64,000 bases of DNA from the NCBI RefSeq assembly GCF_019904235.1, contig NZ_CP063202.1, positions 2,108,001 to 2,172,000 of the forward strand, read 5' to 3'. A program made the translations under genes and the position numbers. The DNA comes from Erythrobacter sp. SCSIO 43205. Lineage in GTDB: Bacteria > Pseudomonadota > Alphaproteobacteria > Sphingomonadales > Sphingomonadaceae. Positions 15,432-24,173 of the stretch are shown piece by piece. The first letter of the stretch is position 1, and the number at the start of each line of letters is the position of its first letter. The notes beneath the pieces were generated by a model that did no database searches, was not told the DNA's origin, and saw only the letters and a list, made by a program, of their open reading frames with translations.

Positions 15432-17909
15432 TCAGGCAGCGTTGGCGACGTCACTCTCGGTTTTTGGCGTGGTTTCAGAGGCATAGTACTCGTGAAGCGT
15501 GGCAACCAAAGCGTCTCCTGCGATTGGCTTGAGCAAGAGTTGGGAATGGTCAAGCTGGGTAATCTGCTCAATTGGAAGCCCGCTCTTGGGTGAGAAGAGG
15601 AGGGTGGTCGGAACGCCTGCCGCTTTAGCATGGGTCAATAGCTCACGCAGGTCTGCTAAAGTGGCCTCATCCTCACCCACACAGCCCGCATCAAGAACCA
15701 CGTGATCCACAGCGTTTGCATCTATCGCCTCGATACAGGCTTTCGCATCGGACAGGCCTGTCATCGACTTGGCATGGGGTTCGATGAGCCCCATCAAGAT
15801 GGCCTGCTTCATCGGATTGGCCTCAAGCAGCCCCATACGGCATTCGCTCAGGCTGGTGGGGCGCTCGTCATTTTTATTTGAAGGCGCTTCGACTTCGATC
15901 GCAGGCAGTATGACGCGGAAAGTTGACCCCTTTCCTACTTCGCTGCTGAGCTCCATACGACCGCCGAGTGCTGCGGTAAGGTTTTTGCAAATCGAAAGCC
16001 CAAGCCCTGTGCCGCTGAACTCGCGGGTTGTCGCATTATCGACCTGATGGAAGGCCTCGAATATTTTCGACTGTTGCTCAGCCGGGATGCCGATTCCGGT
16101 GTCAGCAACCTCGATAATCACATCGCCAGCTTCCTTGTCGTGCCACGCACGCAAGGAAATTGACCCCTCTCGGGTGAATTTCACCGCGTTTGACAGGAGG
16201 TTAAAGATAATCTGCCGCACGCGCCCGCCATCTGTTTCAATCAAGGCGGGCAGGTCACTTGTGTCTGACGCGAACTCGACGTTCTTTTCGCGCAGTTTGT
16301 CAGCCCACAGATACCCCGCGTCTTTGACGAGCGCTTCAATCGAGGTCGGAGACATTTCGATGCTCACCTCGCCGCTTTCCATCTTCGCCACATCGAGCAA
16401 ATCATCGACAAGCGCCTTCATGGTTGAGCCTGCGCTTTGAATAAGCTTGACCCTCTTCATATTCGCATCGTCAAGCGCGCGGCTTGCGAGGAGAACCTGG
16501 GCGGTTCCCAATATCCCGTTCAGCGGGGTGCGGATTTCATGACTCGTCATAGCGAGGAAATCGGTCTTGGCTTTCAAGGCGTGCTCAAGATCTGCATTGA
16601 CGAGGGTCAGTTCTTCGTTCGCAGCACGCACTTCATTGCGGCTGCGCCTGATGCTGAAGAATGCGGTAAGCGTGAGCGCCAGCACGATAGAAAGGGCCAC
16701 GGCAATGCCGACAAAGGCCATTGTGCGAAATTCAGAGCGTTCGCGCTCTATCTGAATATCGCGCTCAAGCTGGCCTTGCTTCAATTGCGCAATGCGAAGG
16801 TTTTGGTTGGCGTAGTCAAATTCTGCAGCAAGCAGTTGAGAACTGGCCGATGAAACAAGATCGCGCGCCTGACCGTCGAGCCGCTGGAACGCACGCAGAT
16901 GAGCAAGCGCCTTTGATGTCTGACCAATCTCTTCAAACACTCTGGCACCAAGTGCATGATATTCGCGAAAGAGCAGGTCTGTTTCGCTCAAGTCAGCGCC
17001 CGCAAAAGTTTGATCGAGCAATCGTGCGGCGCGGTTATTTTGCCCTCTTTCATAGGCAAGCCGGGCCTGAACGCCATATACGAAATCGCGCCAGTCTGCC
17101 GCCTCTCCGCTGCGAGCCAATGACAGGGCGCGCGCAGTTGTGCGCTCGGCAGAGGCCAGCTTGCCCTGTTCAATTTGCACTAATGCCAGATTGGACAATA
17201 TCCGCGTTTCGAGAAGCGGGCTCCCAAGTTCGCGCGCGGCCGCAATCGCAAGCTCATATTCGCGCTCAGCATCGCCGTAGCGTTCGAGCATCTTGTAAGT
17301 TTCGCCAAGATTGTTGTGGTTGCCCAAACGAAATCCCGGATCGTCGTTATATATCTCAACGGCTTGTTCGTAATATTTGAGCGTACGTTGATAGTCGCCC
17401 GCCTCCCAATAAATCTGGCCAAGATCGTTGAGCGCGATGGCCTGACTGCGCTTGATGCCAGCCCTGCGGTAGATTTCGTGAGCCGCCTGATAATCAGTAA
17501 GCGCATCCTGAACATTGCCAGACAAAGCTCGAACCGCGCCGCGCGAGCGCAAGACATCGCCGTTCAGCTTGGTCCCGGGGGCAGCCTTTTTAACAAGGGC
17601 GAGCGCTTCGGTTGCGATGTCGCCGGCCTCATCAAGGCGATTAAGGCCAATGAGCGATTCCGCTTTGAGCCACAAAGCGGTTGCACGATTTTGATCGCGC
17701 TCGTCGTCAGATTGTTTTTGTGCCAATTCCAGCGCCTCTTGCGAGAACACAAGAGCAGCTTCGGGATCGGCCATCATAGTGTCCATCGCCGCTTCGATGG
17801 CTGTATCGAATGCAGTGGGCCCATCCTGTACGCCCGATTGTGCCGAAAGCGGCGCCAAGCCAGTGACCGACGCAAGCATTAGCAGAAAGGAGGCGAAGAG
17901 TGATCTCAT
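15432..17909 (-). CDS. TPR-domain sensor histidine kinase with degenerate receiver
   Basis: This 825-residue protein has a signal peptide (MRSLFASFLLMLASVTGL), a long array of tetratricopeptide repeats (about residues 30-370; for example ALNDLGQIYWEAGDYQRTLK and HNNLGETYKMLERYGDAERE), a short coiled coil and one membrane helix (MAFVGIAVALSIVLALTLTA). The cytoplasmic kinase part follows: HisKA with FLAMTSHEIRTPLNGILGT, then HATPase with NLLSNAVKF, DTGIGIP and GTGLGLSICK. The last 120 residues resemble a receiver but lack the N-terminal acidic pair (MGLLEANPMKQ). The TPR region should sit in the periplasm as the sensor. AGGAGG lies very close to the ATG. The response regulator gene follows 72 bp downstream. 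Confidence 0.92.
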   Translation of the reverse strand: MRSLFASFLLMLASVTGLAPLSAQSGVQDGPTAFDTAIEAAMDTMMADPEAALVFSQEALELAQKQSDDERDQNRATALWLKAESLIGLNRLDEAGDIATEALALVKKAAPGTKLNGDVLRSRGAVRALSGNVQDALTDYQAAHEIYRRAGIKRSQAIALNDLGQIYWEAGDYQRTLKYYEQAVEIYNDDPGFRLGNHNNLGETYKMLERYGDAEREYELAIAAARELGSPLLETRILSNLALVQIEQGKLASAERTTARALSLARSGEAADWRDFVYGVQARLAYERGQNNRAARLLDQTFAGADLSETDLLFREYHALGARVFEEIGQTSKALAHLRAFQRLDGQARDLVSSASSQLLAAEFDYANQNLRIAQLKQGQLERDIQIERERSEFRTMAFVGIAVALSIVLALTLTAFFSIRRSRNEVRAANEELTLVNADLEHALKAKTDFLAMTSHEIRTPLNGILGTAQVLLASRALDDANMKRVKLIQSAGSTMKALVDDLLDVAKMESGEVSIEMSPTSIEALVKDAGYLWADKLREKNVEFASDTSDLPALIETDGGRVRQIIFNLLSNAVKFTREGSISLRAWHDKEAGDVIIEVADTGIGIPAEQQSKIFEAFHQVDNATTREFSGTGLGLSICKNLTAALGGRMELSSEVGKGSTFRVILPAIEVEAPSNKNDERPTSLSECRMGLLEANPMKQAILMGLIEPHAKSMTGLSDAKACIEAIDANAVDHVVLDAGCVGEDEATLADLRELLTHAKAAGVPTTLLFSPKSGLPIEQITQLDHSQLLLKPIAGDALVATLHEYYASETTPKTESDVANAA

Positions 17910-18016
17910 TACCTCCTGCCTTAAAGTAGCGCAGTTAACAAACGACCAACTTGCTTTACCCGTTTTCAGCCAACTTAGCCCCCGTAATCGGGATGCTTTG
18001 CCTTGAGAGAACGTGT

Positions 18017-20959
18017 TCAGAAAGCGAGGCGGAATTTGACCCCGCCAAGGTAATCGGAAGTTTCCTGACTGAAATTGGCACTTGGGCGAAGTTCAGCGCG
18101 GCCAAACAGGCTCACCTCACCCTGCGCCTTCATAACTGGCGCAGCGTAATAGCCTTCTGCCACAAAGCGGCGTTGCTGGCCGTCTGCAATGTCGAAACGC
18201 TCGGTGATGACACCCTTTTCGCCTGTTGTGCGATCCACCACGGCAACCAGCTCGGCTTCAATTTCACCGCGTTCGAGCTTAAGCGGCTGTGCCACTGTCA
18301 TACGCAGGCTGTCGCCGCTGCCTAATACGCCCTGTTTGGCGACGCCCAGTTGGAATGCGCTGGAAAGGGCACCTTGCACCCGCAAGTTCGCGTAGTCTGA
18401 ACCGGTGCTGCGCGATCCGGTGGCAGAGCCAAAGACACTCACGCCTTCGCCAAGGTTGAAATCAGCGGCGAGGGTAACGCCAGTCGAACGCGCACCATTG
18501 CCAAAGTCGCTCTCCTCAACCGAGCGCACGCCAAACAATGCGTCCTGCTCATCAAGCATGGTGAAGGCGAGCGAGATCCGGGAGGCGCTCGAAAGGTCGT
18601 AGTCGAGGCGCATTGTGGTCGCCGTTGAACGATAATCGCCGCGGTCCTCAAGAAATTCGCGCTGCTCAAGGCCAAAGTCCTCGCGCGCGATCCTCTCTTC
18701 GATACCGCCATCGCGATTGGTAACGGCGAGACTGAAGTTCAAACCATCTACCAATGTAGCGCGGGCAGAGACGTGTGACCCGCCAGCGGCAAAGCCGAGA
18801 AGCGGGTTCGCGCCGCCGGTCACTGGATTGTAATCAGAGCGCAGGCCAAGATTGCGTTGGCCACCCAACAAAGCCGAACTGTCGCCTTGACCAAAGGCAA
18901 AGCCAAATGCGCCATCAGGAGCGTTGATCTGAACCGTGCTTTCCAGCTGAGGTTGAAGCAATTGCCGATCACCGACGACCGTGTTGAGACGCCCGCTCAT
19001 GGAGAAACTCCAACCGTCGCCAAACGGCACCGCAGGGGTCTGGTTCATGTCCGAAAAGCCGGTGGTAAAACCGCTTCCAGCGCCATTATCGCCCATCCAC
19101 TGTACAAAACGGTGGTACATGAATTCCTGCATGGTCTGACCATTGACCGCAGTGTTGAACAAGCGGGTAGAGAGCGGGATGAGGAAATCGCGATCGCTTT
19201 TGAGGAGGTCTTCAAAAGCGACAAAGTACATATCATCGGCGCTCCACGATGATTGGAAGCCGTCTTTCAGCAGGTCCTTGCTCTTTTCGGACTTTTTCGC
19301 CTGCCCGTTTTCATCAGCGAGGTAATATTTCAAATCGTTGAAATCGAGCGCGGATTGGGCTGCTTCGATATTCAGCATTCCCCAGCCATAAACAGGATCG
19401 ACCCCCGGTTCGCCAAGGTCTTGGGCGCTTTCGAGGATGGCTTTAGCCACATCATTCGGGTGGTTTTTGAGCCATGGCCAGCGCTCCTGGATGAGGGCAA
19501 CGGCCCCGGAAACCAGCGGCGCAGCGAACGAGGTGCCCGATGCGCGGGTGACGCCGTCTTGCCCATCGGAGACAAGGATTTGCTCCCCCGGAGCCACCAG
19601 GAAGCGATACATCAGCGGACCAGCTTCTTTGAGATAATCAGATTTCTTGTACCAGTTTTTATCAACCTTGCCGCAATCGCCTTTCTTGTCGAGCAGGCAA
19701 GCCTCACCCGGACGGTTGGAAAAGCCTGAAATTTCGCCAAACGGATCAACGGAGCCCACGACAATGAACGTCGTATCAAGCGCGCCTTCAAAATCGACAT
19801 CTTGTGTCTGGGTAATCCCGTCATTGCCCGCTGCAATCACATAGACGGTATTGTCACGGTATTTCTCAACCGCCTTGTCGTCGAACAGATCGCGCCATTC
19901 ACTTGGCAAGGTGTAGCCTGAGACACCCAGCGAGAGGTTAACGACGCTCGCGCCGGCTTCACCCACAGCGACGATACCGGATTGCACATCTTCCCAGCTT
20001 GCGGTGAATGTCTCATCGAAAGGGTTGTAGCCTGCAATGGTGGCTCCGGGTGCAATACCCATAACGCCTCGGCCATCGTGGGAAGATACCAGCAGACTTG
20101 AGACGGCTGCGCCGTGATCATTGTCGATATTCTGATAACCGCCGGAATAAACCGTCTTTGAATTCACATCAGCGTCGGCAGGTGCGAAGAAATCGAGCAC
20201 ACCGATCGTCGTATTGTCGCCAGCGCCCTGGATTTGCGTGACCGCCGGGGTCCAATTGACCGCATTCATCCAATGGTCGACCTGATCCATTCCTGAAAAG
20301 TTCAACAGGTTGTCGTGCCACGCGATCAGGAACGCCTGACGTGTCCACGCATCCCATTCGCGGATGCTGGTCAGGTCGTTGGGATCAAGGTTCCATTTGG
20401 CAAAGAAATCATCAGCAAAGCCTTCTTCAAAACTTTGGCCGGTTTGTGAGAGGATCTCGTCTTCCCACTGCGCTTTACCGCTTGAGATCAGATGTGTGAT
20501 CCCCGCTTCGAAATCTGCTGGATTGCCGCTTTCCCACGAGGCGAGGAGAGCATTGGCTTGCACGTAGAAATCCTCTGTGAAGATGCGGATACGGCCCGCC
20601 TTGGGATCAAGCTCGCCTTGTTCAGGGGTCAGGTCACCCCAAAAGATGCGGATGTTGCCTTTGAACGGGTCGATATCGTCCTCAAAGATGCGGATACGAC
20701 CGCCCATGGCGTCGATGTCACCTTCAAAGATACGAATGCGACCGCCCATGGAATCGACATTGCCATCAAATATGCGGATGCGTCCGCCAAACGGATCGAA
20801 GGTCACGTCGGGCGATTGTTGCTCAGCTTCGACCGCTTCGCTTTGGTCGGCAACCTGGTCTGCGTCACCGCCAGACGCGAGCGCGGGCTGCGAAGCCAAG
20901 GCGATCGCGGCTGCCGCTGTGCCAACCATGGCACCTGTTTTGCACCTGAACCTCTTCAT
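18017..20959 (-). CDS. Subtilisin-family (S8) autotransporter serine protease with GGRIRIF repeats
   Basis: This 980-residue exported protein has a signal peptide (MKRFRCKTGAMVGTAAAAIA, cleaved near ALA-SGG), five copies of a G-G-R-I-R-I-F motif (residues about 58-128), then the S8 protease domain. The triad is visible: Asp in IGVLDFFAP, His in NIDNDHGAAVSSLL, Ser in ASGTSFAAPLVSGA, with the oxyanion Asn in IAAGNDG. The last 300 residues alternate like beta-barrel strands and end YLGGVKFRLAF, with a terminal Phe typical of outer-membrane proteins. It should cross the outer membrane as an autotransporter. The ATG at 20959 has GAGGAA six bases upstream; an in-frame start 39 bases earlier lacks one. 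Confidence 0.88.
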   Translation of the reverse strand: MKRFRCKTGAMVGTAAAAIALASQPALASGGDADQVADQSEAVEAEQQSPDVTFDPFGGRIRIFDGNVDSMGGRIRIFEGDIDAMGGRIRIFEDDIDPFKGNIRIFWGDLTPEQGELDPKAGRIRIFTEDFYVQANALLASWESGNPADFEAGITHLISSGKAQWEDEILSQTGQSFEEGFADDFFAKWNLDPNDLTSIREWDAWTRQAFLIAWHDNLLNFSGMDQVDHWMNAVNWTPAVTQIQGAGDNTTIGVLDFFAPADADVNSKTVYSGGYQNIDNDHGAAVSSLLVSSHDGRGVMGIAPGATIAGYNPFDETFTASWEDVQSGIVAVGEAGASVVNLSLGVSGYTLPSEWRDLFDDKAVEKYRDNTVYVIAAGNDGITQTQDVDFEGALDTTFIVVGSVDPFGEISGFSNRPGEACLLDKKGDCGKVDKNWYKKSDYLKEAGPLMYRFLVAPGEQILVSDGQDGVTRASGTSFAAPLVSGAVALIQERWPWLKNHPNDVAKAILESAQDLGEPGVDPVYGWGMLNIEAAQSALDFNDLKYYLADENGQAKKSEKSKDLLKDGFQSSWSADDMYFVAFEDLLKSDRDFLIPLSTRLFNTAVNGQTMQEFMYHRFVQWMGDNGAGSGFTTGFSDMNQTPAVPFGDGWSFSMSGRLNTVVGDRQLLQPQLESTVQINAPDGAFGFAFGQGDSSALLGGQRNLGLRSDYNPVTGGANPLLGFAAGGSHVSARATLVDGLNFSLAVTNRDGGIEERIAREDFGLEQREFLEDRGDYRSTATTMRLDYDLSSASRISLAFTMLDEQDALFGVRSVEESDFGNGARSTGVTLAADFNLGEGVSVFGSATGSRSTGSDYANLRVQGALSSAFQLGVAKQGVLGSGDSLRMTVAQPLKLERGEIEAELVAVVDRTTGEKGVITERFDIADGQQRRFVAEGYYAAPVMKAQGEVSLFGRAELRPSANFSQETSDYLGGVKFRLAF
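20579..20788 (-). repeat. Coding repeat array, GGRIRIF units of 42 bp
   Basis: Inside the autotransporter gene, units encode GGRIRIFDGNVDSM, GGRIRIFEGDIDAM, GGRIRIFEDDIDPF, a diverged KGNIRIFWGDLTPEQ with extra residues, and a final AGRIRIFTED. The first three are exact 14-residue repeats. Each pairs a short alternating strand (R-I-R-I-F) with an Asp-rich turn. The DNA copies differ at third codon positions, so the peptide, not the DNA, seems to be under selection. Confidence 0.9.
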
Positions 20960-21101
20960 TTTCGATTCCTCGTGGGACGCGAGCCGATTCGCATCCAATA
21001 TGGAGTGAAAATGCAGGATGAGGGCTTTTCAGCTTCGTAACGTGGTGGGTTAACTTGACCTTACTGAAAACCCTGTGAACCTTTGCTAATCTATGCGCAG
21101 G

Positions 21102-22142
21102 TTATGGCTTCATCACGCGTCGCGGAAGAAGGGAAACTTCTGGATTCATTACAGATTTGAGCTTTTCTTCGTCCGAGAGGAACTCGATCAGGGCGCTTAA
21201 CGGCATGGGTCTGGCGATGAAGAAACCTTGCAGCAAATCACAACCCATAACTTTTAACAAAGCCAATTGGGTCGCGTCTTCAATCCCTTCAGCGGTGACC
21301 TTCAACCCCAGAGCATGAGCCAATTCGATGGTCGAGCGAACGATCATCGGATCTCTGTGAGAGCTGGTGAGGTCTTTGATGAACTCACGGTCGATCTTAA
21401 GCTCTTGCGCGGGCATTTGTTTAAGATAGCTCAGGGATGACAACCCTGTCCCATAATCATCAATCGCAATTTGTGCTCCGGCGGCGCGGTAGAGTTCAAG
21501 GTTTGCAAGAGCGTGCTGCGTATTTTCGATAATTGCAGTTTCAGTGATTTCGATCCCGACCTTGCCGCACGCGCCCTTGATCACGTCAATCGCCTTCAGC
21601 GTGAACTCACTGTCGGAAATGAGCGAGGCGGACAGATTGATGAACGTCGTTACACCAATGCCTTGATCGATCAATTCGAGCTGATCTTCGACCGCTTGCT
21701 TCATTGTCCACAAGGTGAGTTCTTCGATGATGTCCGATTGCTCGGCTGCCGCAATAATGTCACTGATCGATTTGCTGCGCAGCTTGCTATCATCAAAACG
21801 AAGGAGCGCTTCGGCAGAGCCAAAGCACTGTTGGCGCAAATTCAATTTCGGCTGATATGCCAAATGGGTCAGCCCATTGCGCAGCGCGGACCTTGCTGAT
21901 GATGCAATATGCGATGACTCAGTCTTACCGCTGGCTGCACTTGCTGTCCCCGGCTGTGACCTTTTCAAAGCCTTGGTTCGATCTTCTTTCCCGGAGCTCT
22001 CAAGGGTGGGGGAGGTTTTTTGACGCTTATCCTCTCTCGATGGCACCTCATGTGCGTCATAGGTCAGGCGCGCCGCAAACCAACCCGCAAGCGCGGCGGC
22101 GGCAATCAGGACACAGACAAGCACGAAAAGAGAATAGGACAT
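21102..22142 (-). CDS. Membrane-anchored EAL-domain protein (cyclic-di-GMP phosphodiesterase)
   Basis: This 346-residue protein has one N-terminal membrane helix (SYSLFVLVCVLIAAAALAGW), a charged linker of about 60 residues, and an EAL domain (about 90-335). Catalytic signatures are present: SAEALLRF, NLSAS, ITETAIIEN, IDDYGTGLSSLSYL, LKIDREFI, VTAEGIED and LLQGFFIARP. All the metal- and substrate-binding positions I could check are kept, so it is probably active, hydrolysing cyclic-di-GMP. There is no GGDEF, PAS or other sensor domain and no diguanylate cyclase in the window. It follows tRNA-Ser on the same strand. Confidence 0.92.
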   Translation of the reverse strand: MSYSLFVLVCVLIAAAALAGWFAARLTYDAHEVPSREDKRQKTSPTLESSGKEDRTKALKRSQPGTASAASGKTESSHIASSARSALRNGLTHLAYQPKLNLRQQCFGSAEALLRFDDSKLRSKSISDIIAAAEQSDIIEELTLWTMKQAVEDQLELIDQGIGVTTFINLSASLISDSEFTLKAIDVIKGACGKVGIEITETAIIENTQHALANLELYRAAGAQIAIDDYGTGLSSLSYLKQMPAQELKIDREFIKDLTSSHRDPMIVRSTIELAHALGLKVTAEGIEDATQLALLKVMGCDLLQGFFIARPMPLSALIEFLSDEEKLKSVMNPEVSLLPRRVMKP

Positions 22143-22215
22143 CGTTTTTGCCCTAGCGCTGAAAACTCAAATTTTTCCTAAGGCTGTGTCCTCATCAATT
22201 TCGCGGTATTGCCGC

Positions 22216-22264
22216 TGGCGCGCAATGAAGTAGCGCGCCAAACCTATCACTGATGGTATCAGTG
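22216..22264. repeat. Two perfect hairpins between EAL gene and tRNA-Ser
   Basis: TGGCGCGC (22216-22223) pairs with GCGCGCCA (22233-22240) around nine bases, and CACTGAT (22248-22254) pairs with ATCAGTG (22258-22264) around GGT. They lie just downstream of the tRNA on the minus strand, without T-runs. They could be transcript-end or processing structures for the tRNA, or sites controlling the EAL gene. Confidence 0.45.
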
Positions 22265-22300
22265 CAGGTTGGGATGATTTATCAGGGAATGAAACTTGAG

Positions 22301-22390
22301 TGGCGGACAGTCAGGGATTCGAACCCTGGAAGGGCTTGCACCCTTGCCGGTTTTCAAGACCGGTGCATTCAACCACTCTGCCAACTGTCC
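22301..22390 (-). tRNA. tRNA-Ser (anticodon UGA)
   Basis: On the minus strand the acceptor stem GGACAGT pairs with ACTGTCC, followed by discriminator G and an encoded CCA (22301-22303). The anticodon stem is CCGGT/ACCGG with loop CTTGAAA, giving anticodon TGA (reads UCA codons). The long variable arm (AAGGGTGCAAGCCCTT) and the GGTTCGAATCC T-loop fit class II tRNA-Ser. Total 90 nt with CCA. Confidence 0.96.
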
Positions 22391-22447
22391 GCTTGGGGGA
22401 TGCTCGCTAACGATGTAGTTTGATTCTGTCACCCCTCCTTTTCATTT

Positions 22448-23377
22448 ATGGAGCGAAAATCCTTGGCCCAAGGTACACATGATTTCGAAGCTGACCCGCG
22501 CAATGATGCAATCTTTATCAATGTAAACGGTGAACTGGTCCCGCGCGCCGAGGCGAGTGTCTCAGTATTCGACAGCGGCTTTATGCTCGGCGATGGCGTG
22601 TGGGAGGGTTTGCGCCTCCATCGCGGCAAAATTGCCTTTCTCGATGCGCATCTGGACCGCCTTTATGAAGGCGCAAAAGCGATTGCGATGGATATCGGCC
22701 TGACGCGCTCAGAGCTTACAGATCGCATTGACGCAACAATCGACGGCAACTCTATGCGCGATGAAGAAGGCGTGCATATCCGACTGATGGTGACACGAGG
22801 CATTCGCTCAACTCCCTATCAAGACCCGCGCGTTGTGATTTCGCCTGCAACCATTGTGATCATTCCCGAATACAAAACCCCGCTGCCCAGTACGATAGAA
22901 ATCGGAATCCGGCTGTTTACCGTGCACGTCAGACGAGGGGATCCTGCGGTTCAGGATCAGAAGCTGAATTCACACTCCAAGATCAACTGCATCACCGCTT
23001 GTATTCAGGCTACTGAGGCAGGTGCGGATGAGGCTTTGATGCTCGATCCTCATGGATTTGTTGCGACCTGCAATTCCACCCATTTCTTCATCGTTCGCAA
23101 AGGTGAAGTATGGACATCAAGTGGAGATTATTGCCTTGGCGGCATAACGCGCAGCAATGTCATTCAGGTGTGCCGCGAGGCTGGCATCCCGGTGTATGAG
23201 AAGAATTTTTCTCTCACCGATGTTTACGGAGCGGATGAGGCCTTTGTGACTGGAACCTTCGCAGGCGTGGTTCCGGTGACCAAGATCGATGGCCGCGCTA
23301 TGACGCCTTCGCGTGGCCCTATGGTGGAGCGCTTGCAGAGCCTTTACCGCGAGCTAATGGACAGGGATGTCGCATGA
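22448..23377 (+). CDS. Class IV PLP aminotransferase (branched-chain / D-amino-acid type)
   Basis: This 309-residue protein belongs to fold-type IV aminotransferases. It shows the N-terminal FDSGFMLGDGVWEGLRLHRG, the PLP lysine in LNSHSKINCI, and the C-terminal ADEAFVTGTFAGVVPVTKIDGR. BCAT, D-amino acid transaminase and aminodeoxychorismate lyase share this fold, and substrate cannot be decided; ilvE-type activity is plausible but not certain. The stop overlaps the next start as ATGA with a sulfotransferase-like gene, so the two products probably act in one pathway. It begins 57 bp from the divergent tRNA-Ser. Confidence 0.88.
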   Translation: MERKSLAQGTHDFEADPRNDAIFINVNGELVPRAEASVSVFDSGFMLGDGVWEGLRLHRGKIAFLDAHLDRLYEGAKAIAMDIGLTRSELTDRIDATIDGNSMRDEEGVHIRLMVTRGIRSTPYQDPRVVISPATIVIIPEYKTPLPSTIEIGIRLFTVHVRRGDPAVQDQKLNSHSKINCITACIQATEAGADEALMLDPHGFVATCNSTHFFIVRKGEVWTSSGDYCLGGITRSNVIQVCREAGIPVYEKNFSLTDVYGADEAFVTGTFAGVVPVTKIDGRAMTPSRGPMVERLQSLYRELMDRDVA

Positions 23378-24111
23378 GTGAGACAATCCGGATTGCGATG
23401 TGGTCGGGACCGCGCAACCTCTCAACCGCAATGATGCGCAGCTTTTCCTCGCGCGCGGACACGTTCGTCAGTGATGAGCCGTTTTACGGCGCTTACCTGA
23501 AGACAACCCGCGACCCGCAGCCGATGATCGATGAAATTATCGCCGATATGGATTGCGATTGGGAAAGCGTGAAAAACGCTCAGAACGGTGATGCGCCCGA
23601 TGGCAGTGCGATATGGTATCAAAAACATATGCCGCACCATATGGAAGGCCCGGTGAGTATACTGGATTTTCCCGAAACACGGCACGCTTTCCTGATCCGC
23701 GACCCCATCCGTGTCGCCGCGAGCTATGCGAACAAACGAACAGAGATCCGGCCTGAGCACCTCGGAATCACCCGTCAGCGAGCGTATTTTGAACTGTTGG
23801 CGGACAAGGCCGGACAAGCGCCCCCTGTGATTGATAGCTATGACATCTTGCTCGACCCAGCAAAGTCTCTCAAAAATCTGTGCCAAGCCCTTGGAATACC
23901 TTGGGACACGGCCATGCTCTCGTGGGAAAGGGGCCCTCACAAACAGGATGGTATCTGGGGTTCGCATTGGTACGACAAAGTCAATGCCTCGACAGGTTTC
24001 GGTAAGCCGCCCGGAGCAATGCCGCAGCTCGATGCTGATTTCCAGGACGTCGCTGAAGAGTGCAGAGACGACTATGAATTTCTTACCCGCTTTGCGATCA
24101 AAGGTGACTAA
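23374..24111 (+). CDS. Sulfotransferase-like protein
   Basis: This 245-residue cytosolic protein starts with RIAMWSGPRNLSTAMMRSF, which resembles the 5'-phosphosulfate-binding loop of PAPS-dependent sulfotransferases. AFLIRDPIRVAASYANK fits the 3'-phosphate-binding Arg...Ser element, and the C-terminal GPHKQDGIWGSHWYDKV fits the lid region. The acceptor is unknown. The four-base overlap with the aminotransferase gene suggests the acceptor, or its precursor, is an amino- or keto-acid, but that is speculation. Confidence 0.8.
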   Translation: MSETIRIAMWSGPRNLSTAMMRSFSSRADTFVSDEPFYGAYLKTTRDPQPMIDEIIADMDCDWESVKNAQNGDAPDGSAIWYQKHMPHHMEGPVSILDFPETRHAFLIRDPIRVAASYANKRTEIRPEHLGITRQRAYFELLADKAGQAPPVIDSYDILLDPAKSLKNLCQALGIPWDTAMLSWERGPHKQDGIWGSHWYDKVNASTGFGKPPGAMPQLDADFQDVAEECRDDYEFLTRFAIKGD

Positions 24112-24173
24112 CTTCGGGGCAAACCGATATTCTGGTCATGGCCTATTCAATCATAAGACAATACAACCACATC

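Noticed and set aside
20579..20788. The 42-bp repeats as a CRISPR or DNA satellite
   Set aside because: They are in frame inside one protein, with silent differences and no spacers.
22301..22390. tRNA-Ser as an integration site
   Set aside because: No integrase, direct repeat of the tRNA 3' end or change in base composition was found nearby.
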